The notes beneath the pieces were generated by a model. It made no database searches, had not been told where the DNA came from, and saw only the letters and a list, made by a program, of their open reading frames with translations. 41,659 bases of DNA, from NCBI GenBank assembly GCA_016124515.1, contig WGNN01000017.1, positions 1 to 41,659 on the forward strand. The letters are read 5' to 3'. Each line of letters starts with the position of its first letter. Position 1 is the stretch's first letter. Of the stretch, positions 1 through 8,033 are shown piece after piece. The stretch is from a bacterium. GTDB taxonomy: Bacteria > Bacteroidota > Bacteroidia > CAILMK01 > JACPUW01. Both the position numbers and the translations under genes were made by a program.

Positions 1-110
1 AACAACGCCGAAGGCAAAATAACGGCGAAGCCAAAATAACGGGCGCAAGCCCAAACAACGCCGAAGGCAAAATAACGGGCGCAAGCCCAAACAACGCGAA
101 GCCAAATAAC
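1..110. repeat. Tandem array of mini-hairpin units (runs off the left edge)
   Basis: Six units of about 17-20 nt follow one another. Each is a short self-complementary core joined by A-rich linkers of the type AAAATAAC or AAACAAC. Cores: GCCGAAGGC at 7-15, GGCGAAGCC at 24-32, GGGCGCAAGCCC at 41-52, GCCGAAGGC at 60-68, GGGCGCAAGCCC at 77-88, and GCGAAGCC at 96-103. Stem sequence and length vary while the ability to pair is kept, and the loops are GAA or GCAA. GCGAAGC is known as an exceptionally stable DNA mini-hairpin and GCAA is a GNRA tetraloop. No gene is seen here. Function unknown; it could be a transcript end, a protein-binding array or a genome-specific intergenic repeat. Confidence 0.8.
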
Positions 111-135
111 ACATAATCCACTAAGTTTGAAAGCC

Positions 136-1518
136 ATGGAAGCGCAAGTAAAAACCATTGGAATTGAACTAGCTGCCTTTTTCAAAACAGGCACTACCCT
201 ACCGGTGAGCTTTAGAATTAAGCAGTTGAACCATTTAAAAAAGGCTTTGGCAAAAAACCAGGACAAGCTCTTACAAGCCTTGAAACAAGATTTGGGAAAA
301 CACGAAACGGAAGGATATGCCTCAGAAATAGGTTTGGTTTTCGAAGAAATAAACCACGCCATTAAAAATCTGCGAGCCTGGGCATCGCCACAGGCGGTGG
401 GTTCCAATCCGGCACTTTTCCCCACACGCAATACCATTTATCCCCAGCCAAAAGGGCTTTCACTTATTATAGCCCCGTGGAATTATCCGGTGCAATTGGT
501 ATTTGCGCCCCTCGTAGCCAGCATAGCCGCAGGATGCTGTGCCATCGTAAAACCATCAGAATTGGCTCCGGCTTGCGAAAAAATAATTGCCCAACTCATT
601 CAAGAAACCTTCGATTCCAAATACATAAATGCTGTGTGCGGCAATGGTGCCGAAGTGGTGCCGCCAATTATTGAAAGTGGCCTAATCAACCACGTATTTT
701 TTACCGGCAGTACCGCGGTAGGACGCTCAATTGCTGTTCAGTGCGCTGAAAATTTTACATCATACACCTTGGAATTGGGCGGTAAATCGCCTGCCATTGT
801 CCACCCATCTGCCAATATTAAGGTTAGCGCCAAACGCATTGCCTGGGGCAAATTCTATAATTGCGGGCAGACCTGTGTGGCGCCCGACTACGTGTTGGTG
901 CATGAAGACAAAGCAAAAGAACTGTGCGATGAACTTAAGGAAAGTATTAAAACGTTCTTTGGAAATAATGCCGCGGAAAGTAATAGCTATGGCCGCATTA
1001 TAAACGACAAACAATTCAACAAACTAATAAGCTACCTTGAGCAGGGCGAAATAATATATGGCGGAAAACACAATGCTGAAGAAAAATATATAGAACCCAC
1101 GCTAATTCTGGAACCACCACATACAGCACCTATCATGCGCGAAGAAATTTTTGGCCCTATATTGCCCATACTCACCTATCGCAGTATCGACGAAATTTTT
1201 GAAATTATTGCCAAAAACTCCAATCCGCTTGCACTTTACGTTTTTACGAGTGACAGCAATTTTGAAAGAAAAATCATACGAAATATTGCATTTGGCGGTG
1301 GCTGTGTCAACAATACCATCATCCATTTGGTAAGCAGCGAAATGCCTTTTGGCGGTATTGGTACAAGTGGCATGGGTAGCTACCACGGCAAAGCAGGCTT
1401 TGATGCCTTCACCCATTACAAAAGCATCTCTAAAACAGGCAATTGGCTAGATTTAAAAATAAAATATCCGCCATACAATGCATTCAAAAACGCGATGGTA
1501 AAACTGTTTTTGAGATAA
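136..1518 (+). CDS. Aldehyde dehydrogenase, class 3-like (NAD(P)+-dependent)
   Basis: Oxidises an aldehyde to the carboxylic acid with NAD(P)+. The 460-residue length fits class 3 / fatty-aldehyde-type ALDHs. Visible motifs are APWNYP near residue 113, the Rossmann segment FTGSTAVG, the general-base glutamate in ELGGKSP (E213), the nucleophilic cysteine in GQTCVAPD (C247), and the late MPFGGIGTSGMG segment. The C-terminus ends in a basic, hydrophobic stretch (PPYNAF...MVKLFLR), as in membrane-associated class 3 members. The ATG at 136 is chosen over an in-frame TTG at 127. Nothing upstream except the hairpin array, and the gene is followed by a 144-bp gap, so it is probably monocistronic. The physiological aldehyde cannot be read from sequence; long-chain or aromatic aldehydes are family-based guesses. 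Confidence 0.93.
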   Translation: MEAQVKTIGIELAAFFKTGTTLPVSFRIKQLNHLKKALAKNQDKLLQALKQDLGKHETEGYASEIGLVFEEINHAIKNLRAWASPQAVGSNPALFPTRNTIYPQPKGLSLIIAPWNYPVQLVFAPLVASIAAGCCAIVKPSELAPACEKIIAQLIQETFDSKYINAVCGNGAEVVPPIIESGLINHVFFTGSTAVGRSIAVQCAENFTSYTLELGGKSPAIVHPSANIKVSAKRIAWGKFYNCGQTCVAPDYVLVHEDKAKELCDELKESIKTFFGNNAAESNSYGRIINDKQFNKLISYLEQGEIIYGGKHNAEEKYIEPTLILEPPHTAPIMREEIFGPILPILTYRSIDEIFEIIAKNSNPLALYVFTSDSNFERKIIRNIAFGGGCVNNTIIHLVSSEMPFGGIGTSGMGSYHGKAGFDAFTHYKSISKTGNWLDLKIKYPPYNAFKNAMVKLFLR

Positions 1519-1662
1519 ATCAAGAAGGCGAAGAAGTCTCATTCTGACTTACCAAACTAGCTCGTGAATTTTCTTACCTTTCCTTTTGTGTGCTTCTTAT
1601 TCATTTGGGTTATATTGTAGCACAATTTATTTCAAAAATTTAAACATGAGTTTACTTCTATT

Positions 1663-4600
1663 ATGTATTGTAAAAACTACATAGCATTTATTTTTATTCA
1701 ATTGAACCTAACACTCTCATGTTCAATAGCATTTACACAAGCGCCACAACCCGCAATGGCACCCATGGGTTGCGAATTGGGATATAAAGATTCGGTTGGT
1801 AATTGGTTAATTGAGCCCCAATTTGAAGACGCTGAAAAGTTTATTCCTGATTTCCCTTATTATGGCCACTATGCGAAAATAAAATCAGGTGGTTATTTCG
1901 GGCTCATCAACCGAAAAGGAGAAATTGCATTAAAACCCGAATACACTGAAATAAGACCCGCATTTTCTATAGATTCAAGCGATTATTTCAAATTCGCGCC
2001 CAGACAAAAACTGGTGTACACAATTTCAAATGCTCTGGATTATAGCAATAGGTGGAATTATGGTTATGGGTACATCCATCCTGTCCACTACGATTTTCGC
2101 ATAAATACAAATGGATACATCCAGTTTCAAGAGAAAAAAATATGTCTATTGAAAAATAACAATGGCTTTTACAGGCTCTATGATTTAGGCCTGAATACAT
2201 TTCAATACGAGGCATTGGATGCATTTGAAATATCGCACGAGGTAGATGGTGTCCGATTCATTCAAGTGGCCGATTCAATTTATTTAATCCGAAATACACA
2301 CATTATTTACCGCGCACAATATGCAATCGCCAGACCGCTTTTACATAATCTCTACAGCATCTACCACCAAAAAACTGGCAAATTTGAAATTATCAACAAC
2401 AAAGGAAAATTGATTCAAAAACAAGAGTTTGATTCCATCATATACCAATGGAAGGGTAGTTTACTCGCAGCCAAATCAGGCTCTACAGTGTACCTGCTCG
2501 ACAGCACCGGAAATATTCAACACGAAATTGCTGATGCCATCTTACCAAAAATTATAAGCCCAACCTGCAACGGATGTCAGGCATATTTCATTTTTTGGCC
2601 CCATTGCTTTGGTGTGCGGTCAAAAAATGGATTAATGTGGTTGTTTAATTCACAAGGGCAACTTGTAATTAACCAACCTGTCAGAATTCAAGACAAAGCC
2701 CTGGGCGTTAAATCTTTATCAAAATTTAAATATGAACACAATTGGTACATTCTTGAACGGTCAGGACATTTTAACAAACAATATCCTTTTGATACAATTA
2801 TAGAAATAAATTTACCAAAATCATTCTTTTCAGGCCCAAGGACATTAATGAGCGGTATCAGAAATGATTCAACTTTTATCATTTCAGAACGAAACCAAAT
2901 CATATATCAAGGACAAACAAACGAACATATTGAAATAATGACACTTTGGCTATACGAAAAAGCCTTCTTTCTAATATACAATGGAAGTGAGACCTTTTTT
3001 TATGATGAAGCAGATAATTACCTTTTTAAGGTGACAGGCAAAGCCATAATACATAATTTCGATCAAAATTGCGGCAAAAAACTACCATTAATTGTATGCC
3101 AAAAAGATGGCTTTTACGCACTGTTTGATTGGGGTGGCAAGATGATTTTGCCCTTTGTCTTTGACAATTTTGATGAAGACAACCATAACCGATATGATGC
3201 CAATTGCTCCGAAAACAGTGTGCTTACCGGCTCAACTGTCTTTTCTATTCATGACTTTCTAACTGAAAACAAACCCTTTAAAACCATCCCAAACAAAAAC
3301 TTCGGCTGCTATGAAGTAGCCGGTAAAACAATATTCTTTGACGAAAATGGTAAGCTATTAAAAAGATTTAATTGCAAAATTAAGGAGCAACGCCACAACG
3401 ATACCGCAAATGCCGAAATGTATCTAATGGATAATTGTGGCGCATATATACCATCAAAAAACATTTATTTACCCAACTTTAACGAAGTAAAAGAATGGAG
3501 TAATTTCAAACTTTTTTATAGAACTGATGGTAAATTATTCAGGGGAAAATACAAGTACCTGCGTCCATTTGGCGATTTGGGCTTTATCGGTTGCGATAAT
3601 AGCCTTCCAATATCCATTTTAAATAAAGACACACAAGAAGTTTTTAAAATTAAGGGCGAAGTCTTTTTTGATGAAGTCGAATCAGGTAACTTCTTTTATG
3701 AAGTTGGCGATTATTACCGTGCGTGCAATTTTAACGGAGAAACCGTAAAAAAGTTAAGCGACTCACTGTTTTATGCTCCCTTCTCATTTTATGATGGCCT
3801 CGCCATTTTCGCCAATAAGCGGCATAAACTTGGAATTATTAATGAGAATTTCGAAATATTATTACCGCCAAATTTTGAGTTCGTATATCGACAGAAAGGC
3901 GTAGGCTTCTTTGTTTTCAATGCTGGCAAAAGTTTTATCGTTTTTCAAAAGGGAAACAAATTAATAAACGGCCCATACTATATTAATTGCAGTACTTTCA
4001 GGAACGACACCGCTATAATGCAACCGGATTCCTCCATTCGTGCCCTCACCACAAATGGCGAAATTATCGAGTTATCAAATTTAAAAACCAGACAGATTAA
4101 AGGCCTCTTGAAAAGCTTTGAAATTGATCCAATAAATATTCCGAACCAAACATGGTCTATACAGCAAAAACGGCGTTATTTAGAATTAAGATTGGAGTTA
4201 TGTTTGCTAAATCACACTCCTTATCTCGAAAAAGAGTTCTTCCAAGAAGGTGATACAATAGCGCAAATATTGAAACCACGTTATAAAATTCATATTCCAA
4301 GCAGGCAAGAAACCAGCCAATATTATGGCCACCTATTTGGATTTTGGACCGACAATTTTTTTGACTATTCATCGAGCAGCAAGAGCCGCTTCAAAAGAAA
4401 CCACCCTAAATATTCCTATGCCGTCGCTCATTCATCAGCCAGCACAGTTTCTATTATAACATTCGCTAATTCCTTAAGAACACCTCACATTTCACACTAC
4501 AAAACATATTTGCTTGAAAATGAACGTTATGCCGAAATAAACTTTCAAACCATTTTTGACTTGAAAGCGACTGATACTTTGGAATTTAACACCTATTTAT

Positions 4601-4794
4601 TCAACAAACTGAGCCAGTTGGAAGACTTGAACTTTCCTTGTACCCAGAATCAGAATTTACTCAAAAAACTCTATACCATTTGTATTGATGAAAATAATAT
4701 TATACTCATTTTGCAAAATACAAAATCAGAAATCATAGAAGTACCTATACCAAAAAAAGAAATTTCGAATTACTTAAAACCTATATTCAGGTAG
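1663..4794 (+). CDS. Large exported WG-repeat-like protein
   Basis: A 1043-residue protein with an N-terminal signal peptide (hydrophobic from about residue 5, likely cleavage near AFTQA). The first half carries degenerate WG-type repeats, which are beta-hairpin units with a G-[YF]-x-x-[LI]-x(2-4)-G-x-[IL] pattern followed by P-x-[FY]: for example GYKDSVGNWLIEPQFED, GYFGLINRKGEIALKPEY, GLMWLFNSQGQLVI, GFYALFDWGGKMILP and LGIINENFEILLPP. The last 300 residues, from about the segment WSIQQKRRYLELRLEL, look different and may be a separate domain I do not recognise. WG-repeat proteins are common in Bacteroidota envelopes and their partners are generally unknown. No sorting domain or extra membrane segment is seen. 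It stands alone between the ALDH and the photolyase cluster. Confidence 0.8.
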   Translation: MYCKNYIAFIFIQLNLTLSCSIAFTQAPQPAMAPMGCELGYKDSVGNWLIEPQFEDAEKFIPDFPYYGHYAKIKSGGYFGLINRKGEIALKPEYTEIRPAFSIDSSDYFKFAPRQKLVYTISNALDYSNRWNYGYGYIHPVHYDFRINTNGYIQFQEKKICLLKNNNGFYRLYDLGLNTFQYEALDAFEISHEVDGVRFIQVADSIYLIRNTHIIYRAQYAIARPLLHNLYSIYHQKTGKFEIINNKGKLIQKQEFDSIIYQWKGSLLAAKSGSTVYLLDSTGNIQHEIADAILPKIISPTCNGCQAYFIFWPHCFGVRSKNGLMWLFNSQGQLVINQPVRIQDKALGVKSLSKFKYEHNWYILERSGHFNKQYPFDTIIEINLPKSFFSGPRTLMSGIRNDSTFIISERNQIIYQGQTNEHIEIMTLWLYEKAFFLIYNGSETFFYDEADNYLFKVTGKAIIHNFDQNCGKKLPLIVCQKDGFYALFDWGGKMILPFVFDNFDEDNHNRYDANCSENSVLTGSTVFSIHDFLTENKPFKTIPNKNFGCYEVAGKTIFFDENGKLLKRFNCKIKEQRHNDTANAEMYLMDNCGAYIPSKNIYLPNFNEVKEWSNFKLFYRTDGKLFRGKYKYLRPFGDLGFIGCDNSLPISILNKDTQEVFKIKGEVFFDEVESGNFFYEVGDYYRACNFNGETVKKLSDSLFYAPFSFYDGLAIFANKRHKLGIINENFEILLPPNFEFVYRQKGVGFFVFNAGKSFIVFQKGNKLINGPYYINCSTFRNDTAIMQPDSSIRALTTNGEIIELSNLKTRQIKGLLKSFEIDPINIPNQTWSIQQKRRYLELRLELCLLNHTPYLEKEFFQEGDTIAQILKPRYKIHIPSRQETSQYYGHLFGFWTDNFFDYSSSSKSRFKRNHPKYSYAVAHSSASTVSIITFANSLRTPHISHYKTYLLENERYAEINFQTIFDLKATDTLEFNTYLFNKLSQLEDLNFPCTQNQNLLKKLYTICIDENNIILILQNTKSEIIEVPIPKKEISNYLKPIFR

Positions 4795-4871
4795 TTGAAA
4801 GTAATTTCCATCAATAGGTCACCTCCCTTCAACTCATCAGAACAATTTGTCGCTAGGTTGGTTTGTACCTT

Positions 4872-6401
4872 GTGCAAGTAAACATTGTTTGGTTAAAAAG
4901 AGACATCAGGTGGCGCGACCAAGAAGCCTTACACGCTGCTATTGAAACGGGAAAGCCCTTGATAATCATCTACTTTTTTGAGCCCGAACTCATTGCCAAT
5001 CACGATGCTGCCCCACGACATTGGCGTTTTGTTTACCAAAGTATTGCTGATTTGAACCGGACCATTTTCAACCAAACAGGTTTTGAAAAAGCAGTTCAAA
5101 TGGCTTATTGCGACGTGCTGACAGGCTTTGAGATCATCAGTCAACGATATGCCATTTCGCAAGTGTACTCGTATCAGGAGAGCGGAAACGCACTGAGCTA
5201 CCGCCGCGATAAAATAATGAAAAAATGGTTTTCTGATAAGAACATTGAATGGATTGAAATGCAAACCAACGGCGTGCAGCGCGGAAGAAAAAACCGCCAA
5301 GATTGGTCGCTGCAATTTGATGAAAGAATGGCTGAGCCGGAGGTTTTCCCCGATTTGAAAAAAGCCCGATTTATAGCGCTTCCCAATCAATTATTAGAAA
5401 CATTACAAGGCAATTCACTTGAGAAAGAAATTGTATCTTCTCATGAAAACTTTCAGCCTGGTGGAGAAAAATGGGCTTGGAGATATTTAAACTCTTTTTT
5501 GAACAACAGGGTAAAAAACTACAGCAAAGGCATATCCAAGCCTGAAGAAAGTAGAAGCAGTTGCAGCCGATTGTCCCCTTATTTGGCCTGGGGCAATATT
5601 TCCATGCGTTCCTTATTTCAGGAAATGAAGCGTAATTACGCTACCATTCCTAATAAAAGAGCACTTAGCAATTGGCGTTCGCGCTTGTATTGGCACTGTC
5701 ATTTCATACAAAAATTTGAGATGGAATCGCGCTACGAATTTGAAAACATTAACAGGGCATTTGACCTATTGCCCCATAAAAAAAATGATAATCATATTCA
5801 GGCTTGGCAAAGCGGGCAAACAGGTTTTCCGCTTGTAGATGCCTGCATGCGCTGCGTGGTTGCCACGGGTTATCTCAACTTTAGAATGCGCGCAATGGTG
5901 GTTAGTTTCCTCACACACAACTTGTTGCAACCTTGGCAAAGCGGAGCTTCTTTTTTGGCTAAGCAATTTCTCGACTACGAACCGGGCATACATTTTCCTC
6001 AATTTCAAATGCAAGCCGGCACTACCGGCACCAATACCCTCAGAATCTATAATGTGGTGAAACAAGCTGAAGAACATGACCCGGAGGCCGTATTTATCAA
6101 AAAATGGGTTCCTGAGCTGGAAAAACTACCCGCACATTTTGCCATAAAGCCATGGGAAATGACCCCGCTTGAGCAGGTTATGTATGGTTTCAGTTATGGA
6201 AAAGACTATCCATTGCGCATTGTAGATCATGAAGAAACCGCCCGAACTGCTAAAGTAAATTGGGCAAAGATTATGAAAACGGAAATTGCAAAAAGCGAAG
6301 CCAAGCGCATACTGCATACCCACGTGCACCTGAGCGACAAAAGAGCGCATCGCAGCAAAAGCGATATTGAATTAAAAACCAAACTACGCAACGATGCATA
6401 A
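4872..6401 (+). CDS. Cryptochrome/photolyase-family FAD protein, atypical flavin-proximal segment
   Basis: The N-terminal segment [18 protein letters not shown] is the antenna-binding alpha/beta domain of photolyases. The C-terminal half has the FAD-binding helical domain: [43 protein letters not shown], then [26 protein letters not shown]. The segment that in CPD photolyases and Cry-DASH reads NN/NYGNW (Asn beside flavin N5, then the first Trp of the electron chain) is here [10 protein letters not shown] (residues 374-383), with no Asn or Trp. So repair chemistry may differ, or the protein may be a photoreceptor. Start: GTG at 4872 gives MQVNIVW; a TTG at 4863 is also in frame. The gene overlaps the DUF2256 ORF by 8 nt and leads a same-strand series with Cry-DASH and an Fe-S photolyase. 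Family is certain; exact substrate is not. Confidence 0.9.
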   Translation: MQVNIVWLKRDIRWRDQEALHAAIETGKPLIIIYFFEPELIANHDAAPRHWRFVYQSIADLNRTIFNQTGFEKAVQMAYCDVLTGFEIISQRYAISQVYSYQESGNALSYRRDKIMKKWFSDKNIEWIEMQTNGVQRGRKNRQDWSLQFDERMAEPEVFPDLKKARFIALPNQLLETLQGNSLEKEIVSSHENFQPGGEKWAWRYLNSFLNNRVKNYSKGISKPEESRSSCSRLSPYLAWGNISMRSLFQEMKRNYATIPNKRALSNWRSRLYWHCHFIQKFEMESRYEFENINRAFDLLPHKKNDNHIQAWQSGQTGFPLVDACMRCVVATGYLNFRMRAMVVSFLTHNLLQPWQSGASFLAKQFLDYEPGIHFPQFQMQAGTTGTNTLRIYNVVKQAEEHDPEAVFIKKWVPELEKLPAHFAIKPWEMTPLEQVMYGFSYGKDYPLRIVDHEETARTAKVNWAKIMKTEIAKSEAKRILHTHVHLSDKRAHRSKSDIELKTKLRNDA

Positions 6402-6537
6402 AAAAGAATTTCTTCCACAGAAAATATGTCCAACTTGCGGACGACCTTTCAATTGGCGAAAAAAATGGGCCAAAACCTGGGAACATGTAAAATACTGTAG
6501 TGAAAAATGCAAAAAAAACAAAGCCGGTAACTTCTAA
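6394..6537 (+). CDS. DUF2256 small Cys-rich protein (zinc-ribbon-like)
   Basis: A 47-residue protein starting [19 protein letters not shown] and continuing [19 protein letters not shown]. It matches the whole DUF2256 pattern: CPxCGRPFxWRKKW, then W-x(2)-VKYCSxxC. Four cysteines (C12, C15, C35, C39) form a probable zinc-binding site, and the rest is strongly basic. Its ATG lies inside the last codons of the upstream photolyase-like gene (overlap ATGCATAA, 8 nt), which suggests translational coupling. DUF2256 has no assigned biochemical role. From memory such genes often sit beside cryptochrome/photolyase genes in bacteria, so a role in nucleic-acid binding or as an accessory of the flavoprotein is a reasonable inference, not shown. 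The gene is short and easily missed by length-based gene calling. Confidence 0.93.
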   Translation: MHKKEFLPQKICPTCGRPFNWRKKWAKTWEHVKYCSEKCKKNKAGNF

Positions 6538-6603
6538 TCTCCAGAAAACTCTGCCAAACCAAATTTCTCTAAACCAGCCGCATCAAAGATGGTTTTACCT
6601 CTT

Positions 6604-7986
6604 ATGAGCACAGCTATTGTTTGGTTTAGAAACGACCTCAGATTGCGTCACAATGCGGTATTGTACAAAGCAATCAACCGTCATGAACAAGTAATACCTG
6701 TTTATATTTTTGACAATCATTATTTTGAAACCAATGAATTTGGTTTTAAGAAAACCGGGCCCTTTAGAGCTAAATTCCTGATTGAAGCAGTTGCGGATTT
6801 AAGGCGCAACCTTGAATCATTTGGCGGCCAACTGCTTGTTGAAAAAGGCGATTCTGCTACGGTACTTAAAACACTTTCGCAGCAATATCATGTTGAGGCC
6901 ATTTATGCCCAAAAAGAAGTATGCGCTGAGGAATTAGCCATAGAACAGGCGGTAACTAAATCGGTGAGTTGTCCACTTGATTTTACATGGACTTCTACTT
7001 TGTTGCAACCCGAAAACCTTCCTCTTTCCATCGCTGAACTACCGGATATTTTTACTGATTTTAGAAAAAAATGTGAGAAATATGTACCAATAGAAACTGA
7101 ACTAAAACCGATAAATGCAATAAAATGCCCCGAAAATATTCCGCACCACGAAATACCTGATTTGAACGCCTTAGGTCTTGAAGAACCCGAAGTCGATACC
7201 GAGCGGATATTAGACTTTAAAGGTGGGGAAACCGAAGCATGGAACAGGCTGAACCAATATTTTTGGCAAAGCGAAGAACTCAGCAAATACAAACACAAAC
7301 GCAATGGTTTGTTGGGAGCCGATTATTCCTCCAAATTTTCCCCTTGGCTGGCGCTAGGCTGCATTTCACCCGTTTCAATTTATCATGAAGTCAAGCGTTT
7401 TGAAAAGCGCATCATCAAAAATGAATCGACCTATTGGCTGGTATTTGAGCTGCTATGGCACGATTATTTCCGCTTTGTTTGTGCAAAATATGGAAATATG
7501 ATTTTTTGGCCGGGCGGTATTAGAAATGAAAAAATAAAATGGAAATGGAACGCAGAACTCTTTGAAAAATGGCGACTTGGCCAAACAGGTGTCCCTTTTG
7601 TTGATGCCAACATGAAAGAATTGCTGCAAACTGGTTTTATGAGCAATCGTGGACGACAAAATGTGGCGAGTTTTTTGGTAAAAGACCTCGGCATTGATTG
7701 GCGGGCAGGCGCTTCTTGGTTCGAAAGCCAATTGATTGATTATGATGTATGTTCAAACTACGGAAACTGGAATTATATAGCCGGTATAGGCAACGACCCA
7801 CGCGATGAACGTTATTTTAATGTAGTGTGGCAGGCAAAAAAATACGATGCAAATGCCGCCTTTATTAAAACATGGCTTCCGGCACTTGAGCATCTGTGTG
7901 CCGAACATGCCATTGAGCCGTGGAAAACAAACGATAAACTGATGCACTACCCAAAACCCATTGTGCAAGGCCGATTCATGAAATAA
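6604..7986 (+). CDS. Cryptochrome DASH (single-strand CPD photolyase type)
   Basis: A 460-residue flavoprotein expected to bind FAD and a folate antenna and to repair cyclobutane dimers in single-stranded or looped DNA. The N-terminus MSTAIVWFRNDLRLRHN is the photolyase alpha/beta domain. Cry-DASH hallmarks follow: YKHKRNGLLGADYSSKFSPW, then SNRGRQNVASFL, LGIDWRAGASWFES, and DYDVCSNYGNWNYIAGIGND followed by PRDERYFN. The Asn and Trp next to the flavin (NYGNW) are present, unlike in the neighbouring 4872 gene. The ATG at 6604 is preferred to an in-frame ATG at 6589 because the conserved strand follows at once. It lies 66 nt after the DUF2256 gene and 47 nt before the Fe-S photolyase, so co-transcription is likely. 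It may also act in light sensing. Confidence 0.95.
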   Translation: MSTAIVWFRNDLRLRHNAVLYKAINRHEQVIPVYIFDNHYFETNEFGFKKTGPFRAKFLIEAVADLRRNLESFGGQLLVEKGDSATVLKTLSQQYHVEAIYAQKEVCAEELAIEQAVTKSVSCPLDFTWTSTLLQPENLPLSIAELPDIFTDFRKKCEKYVPIETELKPINAIKCPENIPHHEIPDLNALGLEEPEVDTERILDFKGGETEAWNRLNQYFWQSEELSKYKHKRNGLLGADYSSKFSPWLALGCISPVSIYHEVKRFEKRIIKNESTYWLVFELLWHDYFRFVCAKYGNMIFWPGGIRNEKIKWKWNAELFEKWRLGQTGVPFVDANMKELLQTGFMSNRGRQNVASFLVKDLGIDWRAGASWFESQLIDYDVCSNYGNWNYIAGIGNDPRDERYFNVVWQAKKYDANAAFIKTWLPALEHLCAEHAIEPWKTNDKLMHYPKPIVQGRFMK

Positions 7987-8033
7987 TAATTAGCCAAACT
8001 GAACATCTACTCTAATTCCAAAAAAAACGCATA

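Noticed and set aside
1-110. Left-edge repeats as a CRISPR array
   Set aside because: Units are only 17-20 nt, have no unique spacers of constant length, and no cas gene is near.
4793-4834. Inverted repeat AGTTGAA / TTCAACT as terminator or operator
   Set aside because: Only 7 bp with a 28-nt loop and no T run; likely chance.
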